A DNA stretch of 64,000 bases from a bacterium (GTDB lineage Bacteria; Joyebacterota; Joyebacteria; Joyebacterales; Joyebacteraceae): contig JALGZK010000001.1 in NCBI GenBank assembly GCA_025774935.1, forward strand, positions 414,591 to 478,590. Direction: 5' to 3'. Shown in pieces: positions 1 to 7,233 of this stretch (positions are counted from its first letter, which is position 1; every line of letters starts with the position of its first letter). Below the pieces are notes generated by a model. It saw only the letters and a list, made by a program, of their open reading frames with translations. It ran no database searches and had not been told where the DNA came from. Both the position numbers and the translations under genes were made by a program.

Positions 1-2351
1 CGAGCAACACGCTGGCGAACGACACGTTCTGGAAATCGGATGAGATCTTCCTTTCGATGGGCGACACGGCGACAGTGAAATGGCACTTCGACGACGTCCA
101 GGGCTACAGCCTGTCGGACAACCCCTTTCCACACACAGCGGGTGGCCAATCGGCGCCGGACGGTACCGCCGGCGCGGCGGTGAACGTGTTCGATCGGCTC
201 CAGGTCAGCGCCATCGGCTGGGAAGTGCGTTCCGGCGGCGACCGGGCGGATGCGAGCCTGATACTGACGCCGAGGGCGGCGACGGTTGATCAGCAGACGA
301 ACGTGATCTGTGTACCTGACCAGGAGTATCTGACCTCGGCAGTTCCCACGAAATCAGTCGACATCGAGTACCTCGGCGGCGGTAGCGGGCTCGTCTACGG
401 CTATTCCGTAGTCTTCTCGTGGGACGGCGCCATCGCGAGCACAGCTCCCGGAAGCGTGACCGAGGGGACCCTGCTCTCCAGCGCCGGCAGCACGTCCTTC
501 TCCTCGAGCGTGACGGGCACCAACGAGATCACCGTCGACTGCGAGCTCCTGGGTGAAGAACCCGGAGTGGCGGGCCCGGGGACCATGTTCAGCATCGAGT
601 TCACGGGTCTGTCGTTCGGTACCAGCCCCATCGACGTCACGGTCGACCAGGTGCACGACAAGGACCTCAACACTCTGACGGGATTCGCTGAGGAAGACGG
701 CGAGCTGGTCGTGGACGTCCAGGCGCCTGCGGTGACCGGGACGTACATCGAGAACGTCACACTTGCACACACCGACGACTACACGAAGCACGGCGACGCA
801 GCACAGGTGACCGCGACCGTGACCGACGATGACCCGGCCTTCGGGGCCTCGAACGTCGTCGCCGACCTCAGCGGCCTCGGCGGCAGCGCTGCAGTGAGTC
901 CGGACGACTACACGCGCGGTGTGGCTACCTGGAATCTCGCGAGCGTTGTATGCACTCCTGCGAACGGCACCGTCGCGGTGACGGTGACCGCGACCGATCC
1001 GATCGGCAACGTCACGTCCGAGGGAGACGACATCATCGCCGACAACACGGCACCCGGAACGGTCGAGGGTCTCGCTGCGACGCCCGCTCATCAGGAGGTG
1101 GGGCTGAGCTGGGACGACCCGACGGGGCTGGACGCGAACTACCGCGGCGTGGTGGTTCGGTACGCCGCGTGGGACGACTACCCGTACTACATCACGTCCG
1201 CGCCGGAGTATCCGGCCGACGAACTCGCGGGGGACGGCGAGGCGTTCAACGGTCTGGGCGCGGTGACGGGCGCGACGCACTCGATTGAGAACCGCGGCAT
1301 CTACTACTACAGCGCGTTCGCGTGCGATCAGGCACTGAACTACGGCGGGGTGGACTCAGGTGGCCAGGACCGATCGACGAACTACTGGCTGGGTGATGTG
1401 TCGGACGAACTGGGGAGCTGGGGCTACGACGGCCTGGTGAACGATGCCGATATAGACAAGCTGGGGGGAAACTACGCTCTTGCGCCGCCGGTTGGGGTGC
1501 CCGGCTACGCGGAGTGCGACGTGGGACCGACCGATGACCACAGCCGCTTCGGCGTACCTGAGCCGGACGACATCATCGAGTTCGAGGATCTCGTGATCTT
1601 CGCGATGAACTACGAAGCCGTGAGCCCCAGGGTGGTTCCGTTCCTGCCGCTGCCTGAGACGAGGCAGCAACTGGCTCTGTCTGTGGAAGAGCGCTCGGTG
1701 TCAGGCTCGGGCGAGGTCGAGCTGTCGCTCGTCCTCTCCGGGAACGTCGGCGAGGTCAAGGCACTGTCAAGCACTCTCACGTACGACGTGGCGGAGCTCG
1801 TGTTCGTGTCGGCACGGATGAGCGCTGAGGTGAGCTCGTCGCCGGGGGAGGTGTTCTTCTGGCACGGCTGCGAGGACGGCAGTGTCCGGGTGGATCTCGC
1901 GGTGCTGGGAACGGACGTCACGGTCGGCGGATCCGGTGAGGTGGCAGTCCTGACGTTCGCGGCTCTGTCGGACGAGCACGGCGTGGAGATCGAGAGCGCG
2001 CATCTCCGTGGGGCGGAGAACCAGCCGCTGGACGCGGACCTCGAGGACTTCGAGTCGGTTCCCGAGCGTCCTCAGACGTTCCATCTCGCTCAGAACGTGC
2101 CGAATCCGTTCAACCCGGTGACGAAGATCGCCTACCACGTGCCTCACGAGTCCGAGGTGACCATCCGCGTGTACGACGCAACGGGTCGCATCGTGACGAC
2201 GCTCGTGGACGCCGTGGTACAGCCGGGTCGTCACGAGGCCACCTGGAACGGCCAGAACGACCGGGGTGAAGCGGCGGGCAGTGGTGTCTACTTCTGCGCG
2301 ATGGAGGCACCCGACTTCCGCGAGCGAAGGAAGCTCACGCTGCTGAAGTGA
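1..2351 (+). CDS. Secreted multidomain protein, 5' truncated, with cohesin/dockerin-like modules and FlgD-like C-terminal domain
   Basis: The reading frame is open from base 3, so the N-terminus lies upstream of the window; about 782 residues are visible. In order there are beta-rich Ig/fibronectin-like segments (about 730-1350), a dockerin-like stretch with Asp/Asn-rich loops (LGDVSDELG ... VNDADIDKLGGNYA, 1384-1620), a cohesin-like domain (1670-2010), and a FlgD-like Ig domain (2079-2348) with NVPNPFNPVTKIAY, YDATGRIV, SGVYF and a terminal LTLLK. In related phyla such C-terminal domains are found on exported proteins. The cohesin plus dockerin-like pairing suggests cell-surface assembly or substrate binding, but the true function is unknown. 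It ends in TGA. Confidence 0.8.
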   Translation, partial: SNTLANDTFWKSDEIFLSMGDTATVKWHFDDVQGYSLSDNPFPHTAGGQSAPDGTAGAAVNVFDRLQVSAIGWEVRSGGDRADASLILTPRAATVDQQTNVICVPDQEYLTSAVPTKSVDIEYLGGGSGLVYGYSVVFSWDGAIASTAPGSVTEGTLLSSAGSTSFSSSVTGTNEITVDCELLGEEPGVAGPGTMFSIEFTGLSFGTSPIDVTVDQVHDKDLNTLTGFAEEDGELVVDVQAPAVTGTYIENVTLAHTDDYTKHGDAAQVTATVTDDDPAFGASNVVADLSGLGGSAAVSPDDYTRGVATWNLASVVCTPANGTVAVTVTATDPIGNVTSEGDDIIADNTAPGTVEGLAATPAHQEVGLSWDDPTGLDANYRGVVVRYAAWDDYPYYITSAPEYPADELAGDGEAFNGLGAVTGATHSIENRGIYYYSAFACDQALNYGGVDSGGQDRSTNYWLGDVSDELGSWGYDGLVNDADIDKLGGNYALAPPVGVPGYAECDVGPTDDHSRFGVPEPDDIIEFEDLVIFAMNYEAVSPRVVPFLPLPETRQQLALSVEERSVSGSGEVELSLVLSGNVGEVKALSSTLTYDVAELVFVSARMSAEVSSSPGEVFFWHGCEDGSVRVDLAVLGTDVTVGGSGEVAVLTFAALSDEHGVEIESAHLRGAENQPLDADLEDFESVPERPQTFHLAQNVPNPFNPVTKIAYHVPHESEVTIRVYDATGRIVTTLVDAVVQPGRHEATWNGQNDRGEAAGSGVYFCAMEAPDFRERRKLTLLK

Positions 2352-2422
2352 CATGGAACAGTCGGTGTGCCAGGTTCCGTCCGGCTCGCTCGGGCCCAAC
2401 GGGACGGTCCGCGAGAGGTCCC

Positions 2423-2451
2423 TTGACACGCAGGCGGCTGTGTCGCATGCT
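2423..2451 (+). promoter_or_regulatory. Sigma70-type promoter for the radical SAM gene
   Basis: TTGACA at 2423-2428, a 17-base spacer and CATGCT at 2446-2451, leaving a leader of about 85 bases before the GTG at 2544. Its place between the two genes argues against the small overlapping ORF at 2353-2547 being a gene. Confidence 0.45.
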
Positions 2452-2543
2452 CCAGTATCACTCAGTGACCTGACCAGTCGGAACAACTCAGCCCCGCTGG
2501 AGAGCGCGATCCGCGGAGACGGCCTCGATCCCGAGAAACCCTC

Positions 2544-4067
2544 GTGAACGCCCTGCTCATCTATCCCAAGTGCCCGGAGACCTTCTGGAGCTTCAGCCAC
2601 GCTCTCAGGCTGATCCACAGGAAGGCGGCTCAGCCTCCGCTCGGCCTCCTTACCGTGGCGGCCATGCTGCCGGCGGAGTGGAAGCTGCGACTCGTCGACC
2701 TCAATGTCACGGGGCTGAACGAGGAGGACCTCGGGTGGGCTGATTGTGCGCTGGTGAGCGGGATGATCGTACAGCGAGACTCGGCTCACCAGGTTATCGC
2801 GCGCTGCAAGCGAGCCGGACTCACGGTCATCGCTGGGGGGCCGCTCTTCGCGTCCGAGCACGAGCAGTTCGAGGACGTCGACCACTTCGTACTCAATGAG
2901 GCCGAGGTGACGCTCCCGCCGTTTCTGTCGGACCTGGAGCGCGGCGCCGCCAGGCGGATCTACCGAAGCGCGGAGTTCGCCGACCTCCATGAGACTCCCA
3001 TTCCTCTGTGGGAACTCGTCGACCATCGTCAGTACGCCTCCATGGGGATTCAGTTCTCTCGTGGCTGCCCGCACAGGTGCGAATTCTGCAACGTGACACA
3101 GCTCTTTGGACACCGATGGCGAACCAAGACGGCGGCCCAGGTCATCGCGGAGCTGGACGTCCTCCACGGACTGGGCTGGCGTGGCATCGTCCCGTTCGTC
3201 GACGACAACCTGAGTGGGAGCAGGGCCAGTCTTCGAAACCAGCTCCTGCCGGCCCTCATCGAGTGGCGGAAAGGCAAGTCCGGCTTCAGCTTCAGCGCGC
3301 AGGTCACGATCGACCTTGCCGACGATGAGCCGCTGATGCAGATGATGGCCCGCGCAGGCTTCGACACGGTCTTCGTGGGAATCGAAACATTGGAGGAGAT
3401 GAGCCTCGGCGAGTGCAACAAGCAGCCGAACCGGAATCGCGATCTTCTCGAGGATGTCAGGCGGATGCAGCGGGCGGGCCTCGAGGTCCAGGGAGGCTTC
3501 ATCGTCGGGTTCGACAGCGACACGCCGGCGATCTTCGAACGACTTGCGGAGTTCATTCAGGCCAGTGGCATCGTCACGGCGATGGTCGGTCTCCTCCAGG
3601 CGCCGGTCGGCACGAGCCTCCATGAGCGCCTCAGGCGCGAGAACCGCATCGGCGATTGCGTGTCCGGCAACAACGCCGACGGCACGACGAACATCATCCC
3701 ACACATGGGCCTCGCCTGTCTGCAGGGAGGCTACAGAAGACTACTGGAGGATCTCTACTCACCTCCGAAGTTCTACCGGCGCGTGAGGACCTTCCTGCGT
3801 GAGTACAAGCCGCGAAGGACGGGCTACGCACTGCAGTGCTCGGACATCGGGACGTTCTTCCGCTCCTTCTACTACCTGAGCATCGCCGGCAAGGAACGAC
3901 TGCGCTTCCCGGGTCTGCTCCTCTGGACCCTCCTGACGAGACCGCGGGTGCTTCCTGCTGCGTTCGGGCTGGCCGTGTACGGCTACCACTTCCGGAAGTG
4001 CTACGAGTCTCTCGTCGATCCGGGGTCTTCGGTACCGGAGGCGGCGAGGGTTGAGGGACCCCGCTAG
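2544..4067 (+). CDS. B12-binding-domain radical SAM protein (DUF4070 type)
   Basis: 507 residues from a GTG start. The N-terminal third resembles the cobalamin-binding fold of class B radical SAM enzymes, opening with LIYPKCPETFWSF. The [4Fe-4S] cysteines are C175, C179 and C182 in SRGCPHRCEFCN, followed by the radical SAM barrel (VDDNLSG, VGIETLEE, GFIVGFDSD). The C-terminal ~140 residues match the style of DUF4070. Relatives include hopanoid and lipid methylases, and most members are uncharacterised, so the substrate cannot be named. There is no clear Shine-Dalgarno site, but the start gives the normal family N-terminus. It stands alone between two promoters. Confidence 0.88.
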   Translation: MNALLIYPKCPETFWSFSHALRLIHRKAAQPPLGLLTVAAMLPAEWKLRLVDLNVTGLNEEDLGWADCALVSGMIVQRDSAHQVIARCKRAGLTVIAGGPLFASEHEQFEDVDHFVLNEAEVTLPPFLSDLERGAARRIYRSAEFADLHETPIPLWELVDHRQYASMGIQFSRGCPHRCEFCNVTQLFGHRWRTKTAAQVIAELDVLHGLGWRGIVPFVDDNLSGSRASLRNQLLPALIEWRKGKSGFSFSAQVTIDLADDEPLMQMMARAGFDTVFVGIETLEEMSLGECNKQPNRNRDLLEDVRRMQRAGLEVQGGFIVGFDSDTPAIFERLAEFIQASGIVTAMVGLLQAPVGTSLHERLRRENRIGDCVSGNNADGTTNIIPHMGLACLQGGYRRLLEDLYSPPKFYRRVRTFLREYKPRRTGYALQCSDIGTFFRSFYYLSIAGKERLRFPGLLLWTLLTRPRVLPAAFGLAVYGYHFRKCYESLVDPGSSVPEAARVEGPR

Positions 4068-4107
4068 CGGTCTCTGGACCTCGATCCAGGGACGATGAAG
4101 ATGGAGG

Positions 4108-4136
4108 TTGACCTGCAGCCCTGCTGAGGTTAAGAT
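4108..4136 (+). promoter_or_regulatory. Sigma70-type promoter upstream of the cold-shock gene leader
   Basis: TTGACC at 4108-4113, a 17-base spacer and TAAGAT at 4131-4136. Transcription would start near 4143, about 270 bases before the cold-shock start codon and about 50 bases before the intrinsic terminator at 4193-4222. Confidence 0.5.
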
Positions 4137-4142
4137 GTTGCT

Positions 4143-4222
4143 CAGCAGAAGCGACCAAGTCGGTATGGTGACATATCCGAAGGCTCTGAGGAGGGACCTG
4201 GCGCATAGGCCGGTCCCTTTTT
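4143..4222 (+). ncRNA. Candidate small RNA or attenuated leader (about 80 nt)
   Basis: A sigma70-type promoter ends just upstream and an intrinsic terminator closes the segment, so a discrete transcript of about 80 nucleotides is predicted. It contains no credible ORF and I do not recognise it as tmRNA, 6S, SRP RNA or a known riboswitch. It lies directly in the leader path of the downstream cold-shock gene, so it may instead be an attenuator whose read-through feeds that gene. The call rests only on promoter and terminator spacing. Confidence 0.3.
4193..4222 (+). terminator. Intrinsic terminator ahead of the cold-shock gene
   Basis: GGGACC (4193-4198) pairs with GGTCCC (4212-4217), with partly paired bases inside, and is followed at once by five T residues (4218-4222). 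This is one of the few terminators in the window with a real T tract. Confidence 0.65.
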
Positions 4223-4413
4223 GCGTTCCTGGGGGTGCCATGAGGCGCCCGAGATTGTGGAACGATGCTGGCGATCGGTGATGGCGCTTCCTGCAGGGGA
4301 GGACAGGCCCCGTGATGAAGGGCGTCGGAGGGTCGGATGAACCGACCCCCGACAACACGATCGCCAGAGCGAGGGTGGACCCCGCCGGGCGAGACCAAGA
4401 GAGGTAGAAGACA
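4223..4413 (+). promoter_or_regulatory. Cold-shock gene leader, no gene seen
   Basis: The 346-base gap between the radical SAM gene and the cold-shock gene (4068-4413) holds the promoter and terminator described separately. The remaining stretch contains several short imperfect inverted repeats (for example GTCGG-rich arms around 4321-4350) and a GAGAGG ribosome site just before the GTG at 4414. Long structured leaders are common for cspA-type genes. No second clear promoter was found here. Confidence 0.35.
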
Positions 4414-4629
4414 GTGAGTACGAACGGAACTGTGAAGTGGTTCAACGACAGCAAGGGTTTTGGCTTCATCGAGGTGGAGGACGGATCGAAGGACGTCTTC
4501 GTCCACCACTCCGCGATTCAGAGCGCAAGCGAGTACAAGTCGCTGAACGAAGGTGACCGCGTGCAGTTCGACGTCGTCCAGGGCGAGAAGGGCCCGGCGG
4601 CGGAGAACGTCATGAGGATCGAAGCCTAG
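4414..4629 (+). CDS. csp: Cold-shock domain protein (CspA family)
   Basis: A 71-residue single cold-shock domain starting at GTG, with both RNA-binding motifs: KGFGFIEV (RNP1) and VFVHHSAI (RNP2). It opens with [14 protein letters not shown] and has normal family length. These OB-fold proteins bind single-stranded RNA or DNA and act as RNA chaperones or antiterminators. An AGAGAGG ribosome site precedes the start. The gene has its own long leader and is followed by a strong hairpin, so it is probably monocistronic. Confidence 0.97.
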   Translation: MSTNGTVKWFNDSKGFGFIEVEDGSKDVFVHHSAIQSASEYKSLNEGDRVQFDVVQGEKGPAAENVMRIEA

Positions 4630-4665
4630 CCAGCGGCTACACAGTCGCAAGCTGAGTAGAAGAGC

Positions 4666-4699
4666 GCAGGGCCAGCCGGGATCGACCGGTTGGCCCTGC
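4666..4699 (+). terminator. Hairpin terminator after csp
   Basis: A 14-base stem (4666-4679 with 4686-4699), perfect except for one G-U pair, with the six-base loop GATCGA. No T tract follows, as in most hairpins between genes here. Confidence 0.5.
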
Positions 4700-4858
4700 A
4701 GCTTCGTGGCGTCCGGCGGAACCGTGCGCCTCCACGGTCGACTCCGTGCGCGTGTTCCTGCTGTTCCTGCCGGAGACGGTGTATCCATGGGCACGTGCGA
4801 GGCGGAAGTCGCGCAATGAGCTCTCAGGCGCGACCTAGGCAGTTGAATCGGGCCCGAT

Positions 4859-4887
4859 TTGTGCATAACGGCAATCTGTGCTAGTTT
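4859..4887 (+). promoter_or_regulatory. Promoter of the metal-efflux operon
   Basis: TTGTGC at 4859-4864, a 17-base spacer and TAGTTT at 4882-4887, preceded by the TG of the extended -10 seen across this window (GTGCTAGTTT). It lies about 100 bases upstream of the first gene of the operon. Confidence 0.45.
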
Positions 4888-4991
4888 GGAGCCATGAGTA
4901 CTCATCAGTGCCGCCACGGCTTGGCCTGATGGACCGGCAGCGCTCAAGCACGGCCGTGAGGTCTGAACGGTCACACAGCGAACGGGACCAC

Positions 4992-5435
4992 ATGAAGCGA
5001 AGCACCCACAGGAGAGCCACCACACTGGTTTGCGTGTTGTCCTGTCTCCTCGCGACCACCGGGGTGATGCCCGGTCTCTTCGTCTGCGTCTCGGCAGACG
5101 GGCAGGTTCAGGTCAAGACGAGCTGCGACTGCCGCCCGGGCCCCTCATGGGAGTCAGCGTCTGGAGAAGCTTCTCATCATCCCGCAGACCTGAAGGGCTC
5201 GCCCTCAAAGGACTCCTGCGGTCCGTGCTCGGACATCCCCCTGTCGGCCAGTACAGATGTGCCCATCATTCACGCGCAGGACACGACGTTCCAGCCCAAG
5301 GAGCTCGTGCTCGCTGCGCTCTCGTCTTCTCTGCCTCCCACTCACGAGGCCGGGGACGGGAGCCTGCTTCCGCGACCACAACCTGCACGCGATTCCACCC
5401 GCGCCTCTCTCCGAACAGTCGTTCTGCTCTGCTAG
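4992..5435 (+). CDS. Small secreted Cys-containing protein of the metal-efflux operon
   Basis: 147 residues from the ATG at 4992; upstream in-frame starts give an implausible N-terminus before the signal peptide. A signal peptide (VCVLSCLLATTGVMPGLF) is followed by LFVCVSADGQ, then CDC and CGPCSD motifs, a Pro/Ser-rich stretch and a hydrophobic RTVVLLC tail. Small proteins of this style, with a CVSxDGH-like start and a CGxCxD motif, often precede CzcB/CzcA-type efflux genes; their function is unknown. A role in periplasmic metal binding or sensing is my inference from the cysteines and from position immediately upstream of the adaptor gene. Confidence 0.65.
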   Translation: MKRSTHRRATTLVCVLSCLLATTGVMPGLFVCVSADGQVQVKTSCDCRPGPSWESASGEASHHPADLKGSPSKDSCGPCSDIPLSASTDVPIIHAQDTTFQPKELVLAALSSSLPPTHEAGDGSLLPRPQPARDSTRASLRTVVLLC

Positions 5436-5644
5436 CGTCCTCCAGAGATGCTGCTGGCTGACCTCTCTCACTGACGAACGTGGATCGGTCACCGTGGTGC
5501 GTTGCGCGCCCGGCTTCCACCGCGCACTGTGGCGGAGACAGCACACATCCCGAGGAACTCTCACGCGTCCGAAGTGCTTCGCACGATTCGATGGGAGGCT
5601 GGAGCCGTCGGGAACACCTCACAGCGGAGTCGAACGGAGATACC

Positions 5645-7216
5645 ATGAGAAGCAAGAAGCCAATCCTGATTGCCGCCCTGGCCGTGATCGTCGCGGTCTC
5701 GGCTCTGATCGTGATGACGGGCTGCGATCCGTCGTCTGGAGAAGAGCAGATGGCCGCAGCGCCTCAGGGCGAGCTGTGCGCCGAACACCAGCTTCCGATC
5801 GCCGAGTGCTTCATCTGTGACCCTGCCCTCCGCGACCCGGAACGACTCTGGTGCGCAGAGCACGACCGCTACGAAGACCGCTGCTTCATCTGCCACCCCG
5901 AGATCAGGGAGGCAGATCGTTTGTGGTGCGCCGAGCACAACCTCTACGAGGACGAGTGCGTCTTCTGTCATCCGGAGCTGCGCGAGGCCAGCGCCGGTTG
6001 CGAGGAGGAAGCGTGTGGCGGTTGCCCGGGTGAGGAAGCGAGTACCTCGTCCTCCGCCGAGCTGTGGTGCGCCGAGCACGGAGTCTCGGAGGCGGACTGC
6101 GGGATCTGCCACCCGGACCTCGCCGCCGACCTGGAACCCGGAGAGGGTCTGAAGATACGGATGGAGTCGTCCGAATCCGCCGTCAAGGCCGGGGTCGGTA
6201 CGTCGACACCGGTCCCGGGCGGGTCCCTCGCGGGAATCGAGGTCTTGAGTCGGGTGTCCTACGACCAGAACCGCCTGGCCCGGATCACGCCACTCGTGGC
6301 GGGAGTCGTACAGCGCGTGCCAGCGGACGCGGGAGACGCTGTCTCGAAGGGTCAGGCACTCGTCGAGATCACCTCTCCGGAGGTTGCCAGCGCGAAGAGC
6401 GACTACCTGAGCGCGCTGGCGAACGAAGCCTCGAAGCAGATCGCCTTCGAGCGCGAGGAGGGCCTCGCGGAGAAGGACCTCTCCTCCCGGCAGGCGTACG
6501 AGGATGCCCTGGCCGAGCGCGAGGCCGCAGCGAGCGCCACCAAGACGGCACGCGAGCGGCTCGTGTACTACGGATTGACGGATACACAGATCCGGAAGAT
6601 CACGGAGACGCGCTCGACGTCCTCCAGTCTCGTGATCCTCGCGCCCTTCGCGGGGACCCTGATCGACAGGGACGCCGTCGTCGGCCAGGCCGTCGAGGTC
6701 GGCGACGTGCTGTTCACCCTGGTCGATCTCTCGTCGATGTGGCTGGAGCTCTCCGTCCCGGAAGACAGAGTGTCCTCGCTCGTCGTCGGTGATCCGGTCT
6801 CGGCGACCTTCGACGCGCTGCCCGGGGCGGTCGCCCATGGCAGCCTCACCTGGCTGGCCCCTGGCGTCGACGAACAGAGTCGGATGGTCAGCGCCCGCGC
6901 CGTCGTGCCCGAACCCGATCCCGCCCTGAGGGACGGGCTCTTCGGCACCGCGAGGATCCTCCCGCAGAGGAGCGCGGCAGGCCTCCGCGTCCCGGCGGAC
7001 GCCCTCCATCGCTTCGACGATGCGCCGTTCGTCTTCGTCAGGCTCGACAATGACCTCTACGAGATCCGGAGAGTCGGTCTCGGGGGAACGAATGGAGGGA
7101 GTGTCGAGATCCTGGAGGGACTCAAACCTCATGAGGAGGTCGTCGTGGCCCACAGCTTCACCCTGCGGTCTGAGTTCCTGAAGTCCCGCCTCGGCGCGGG
7201 ATGCGTGGACCACTGA
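5645..7216 (+). CDS. RND efflux periplasmic adaptor (CzcB/CusB family) with four N-terminal Cys/His repeats
   Basis: 523 residues. The ATG at 5645 has GGAG at good spacing and gives a lipoprotein signal with lipid-bearing Cys27 (VMTGC). Residues 45-155 carry four copies of a CAEHxxxExxCxxCxP unit (Cys at 45/55/58, 70/80/83, 95/105/108 and 142/152/155) plus a CEEEACGGC cluster at 119-127. The rest is a membrane-fusion protein: barrel-sandwich halves around a helical hairpin (about residues 210-310), then beta-barrel and membrane-proximal domains. The protein would bridge the inner-membrane pump to an outer-membrane channel. One such Cys motif is known in relatives; four in tandem is unusual and suggests metal capture. 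Its stop precedes the pump start by 17 bases. Confidence 0.9.
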   Translation: MRSKKPILIAALAVIVAVSALIVMTGCDPSSGEEQMAAAPQGELCAEHQLPIAECFICDPALRDPERLWCAEHDRYEDRCFICHPEIREADRLWCAEHNLYEDECVFCHPELREASAGCEEEACGGCPGEEASTSSSAELWCAEHGVSEADCGICHPDLAADLEPGEGLKIRMESSESAVKAGVGTSTPVPGGSLAGIEVLSRVSYDQNRLARITPLVAGVVQRVPADAGDAVSKGQALVEITSPEVASAKSDYLSALANEASKQIAFEREEGLAEKDLSSRQAYEDALAEREAAASATKTARERLVYYGLTDTQIRKITETRSTSSSLVILAPFAGTLIDRDAVVGQAVEVGDVLFTLVDLSSMWLELSVPEDRVSSLVVGDPVSATFDALPGAVAHGSLTWLAPGVDEQSRMVSARAVVPEPDPALRDGLFGTARILPQRSAAGLRVPADALHRFDDAPFVFVRLDNDLYEIRRVGLGGTNGGSVEILEGLKPHEEVVVAHSFTLRSEFLKSRLGAGCVDH

Positions 7217-7233
7217 TCACCGGAGACGACCGC

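Noticed and set aside
2353-2547. 64-codon ORF just before the radical SAM gene, overlapping its GTG by GTGA
   Set aside because: It has no ribosome site, its sequence resembles nothing, and it spans a good promoter at 2423-2451.
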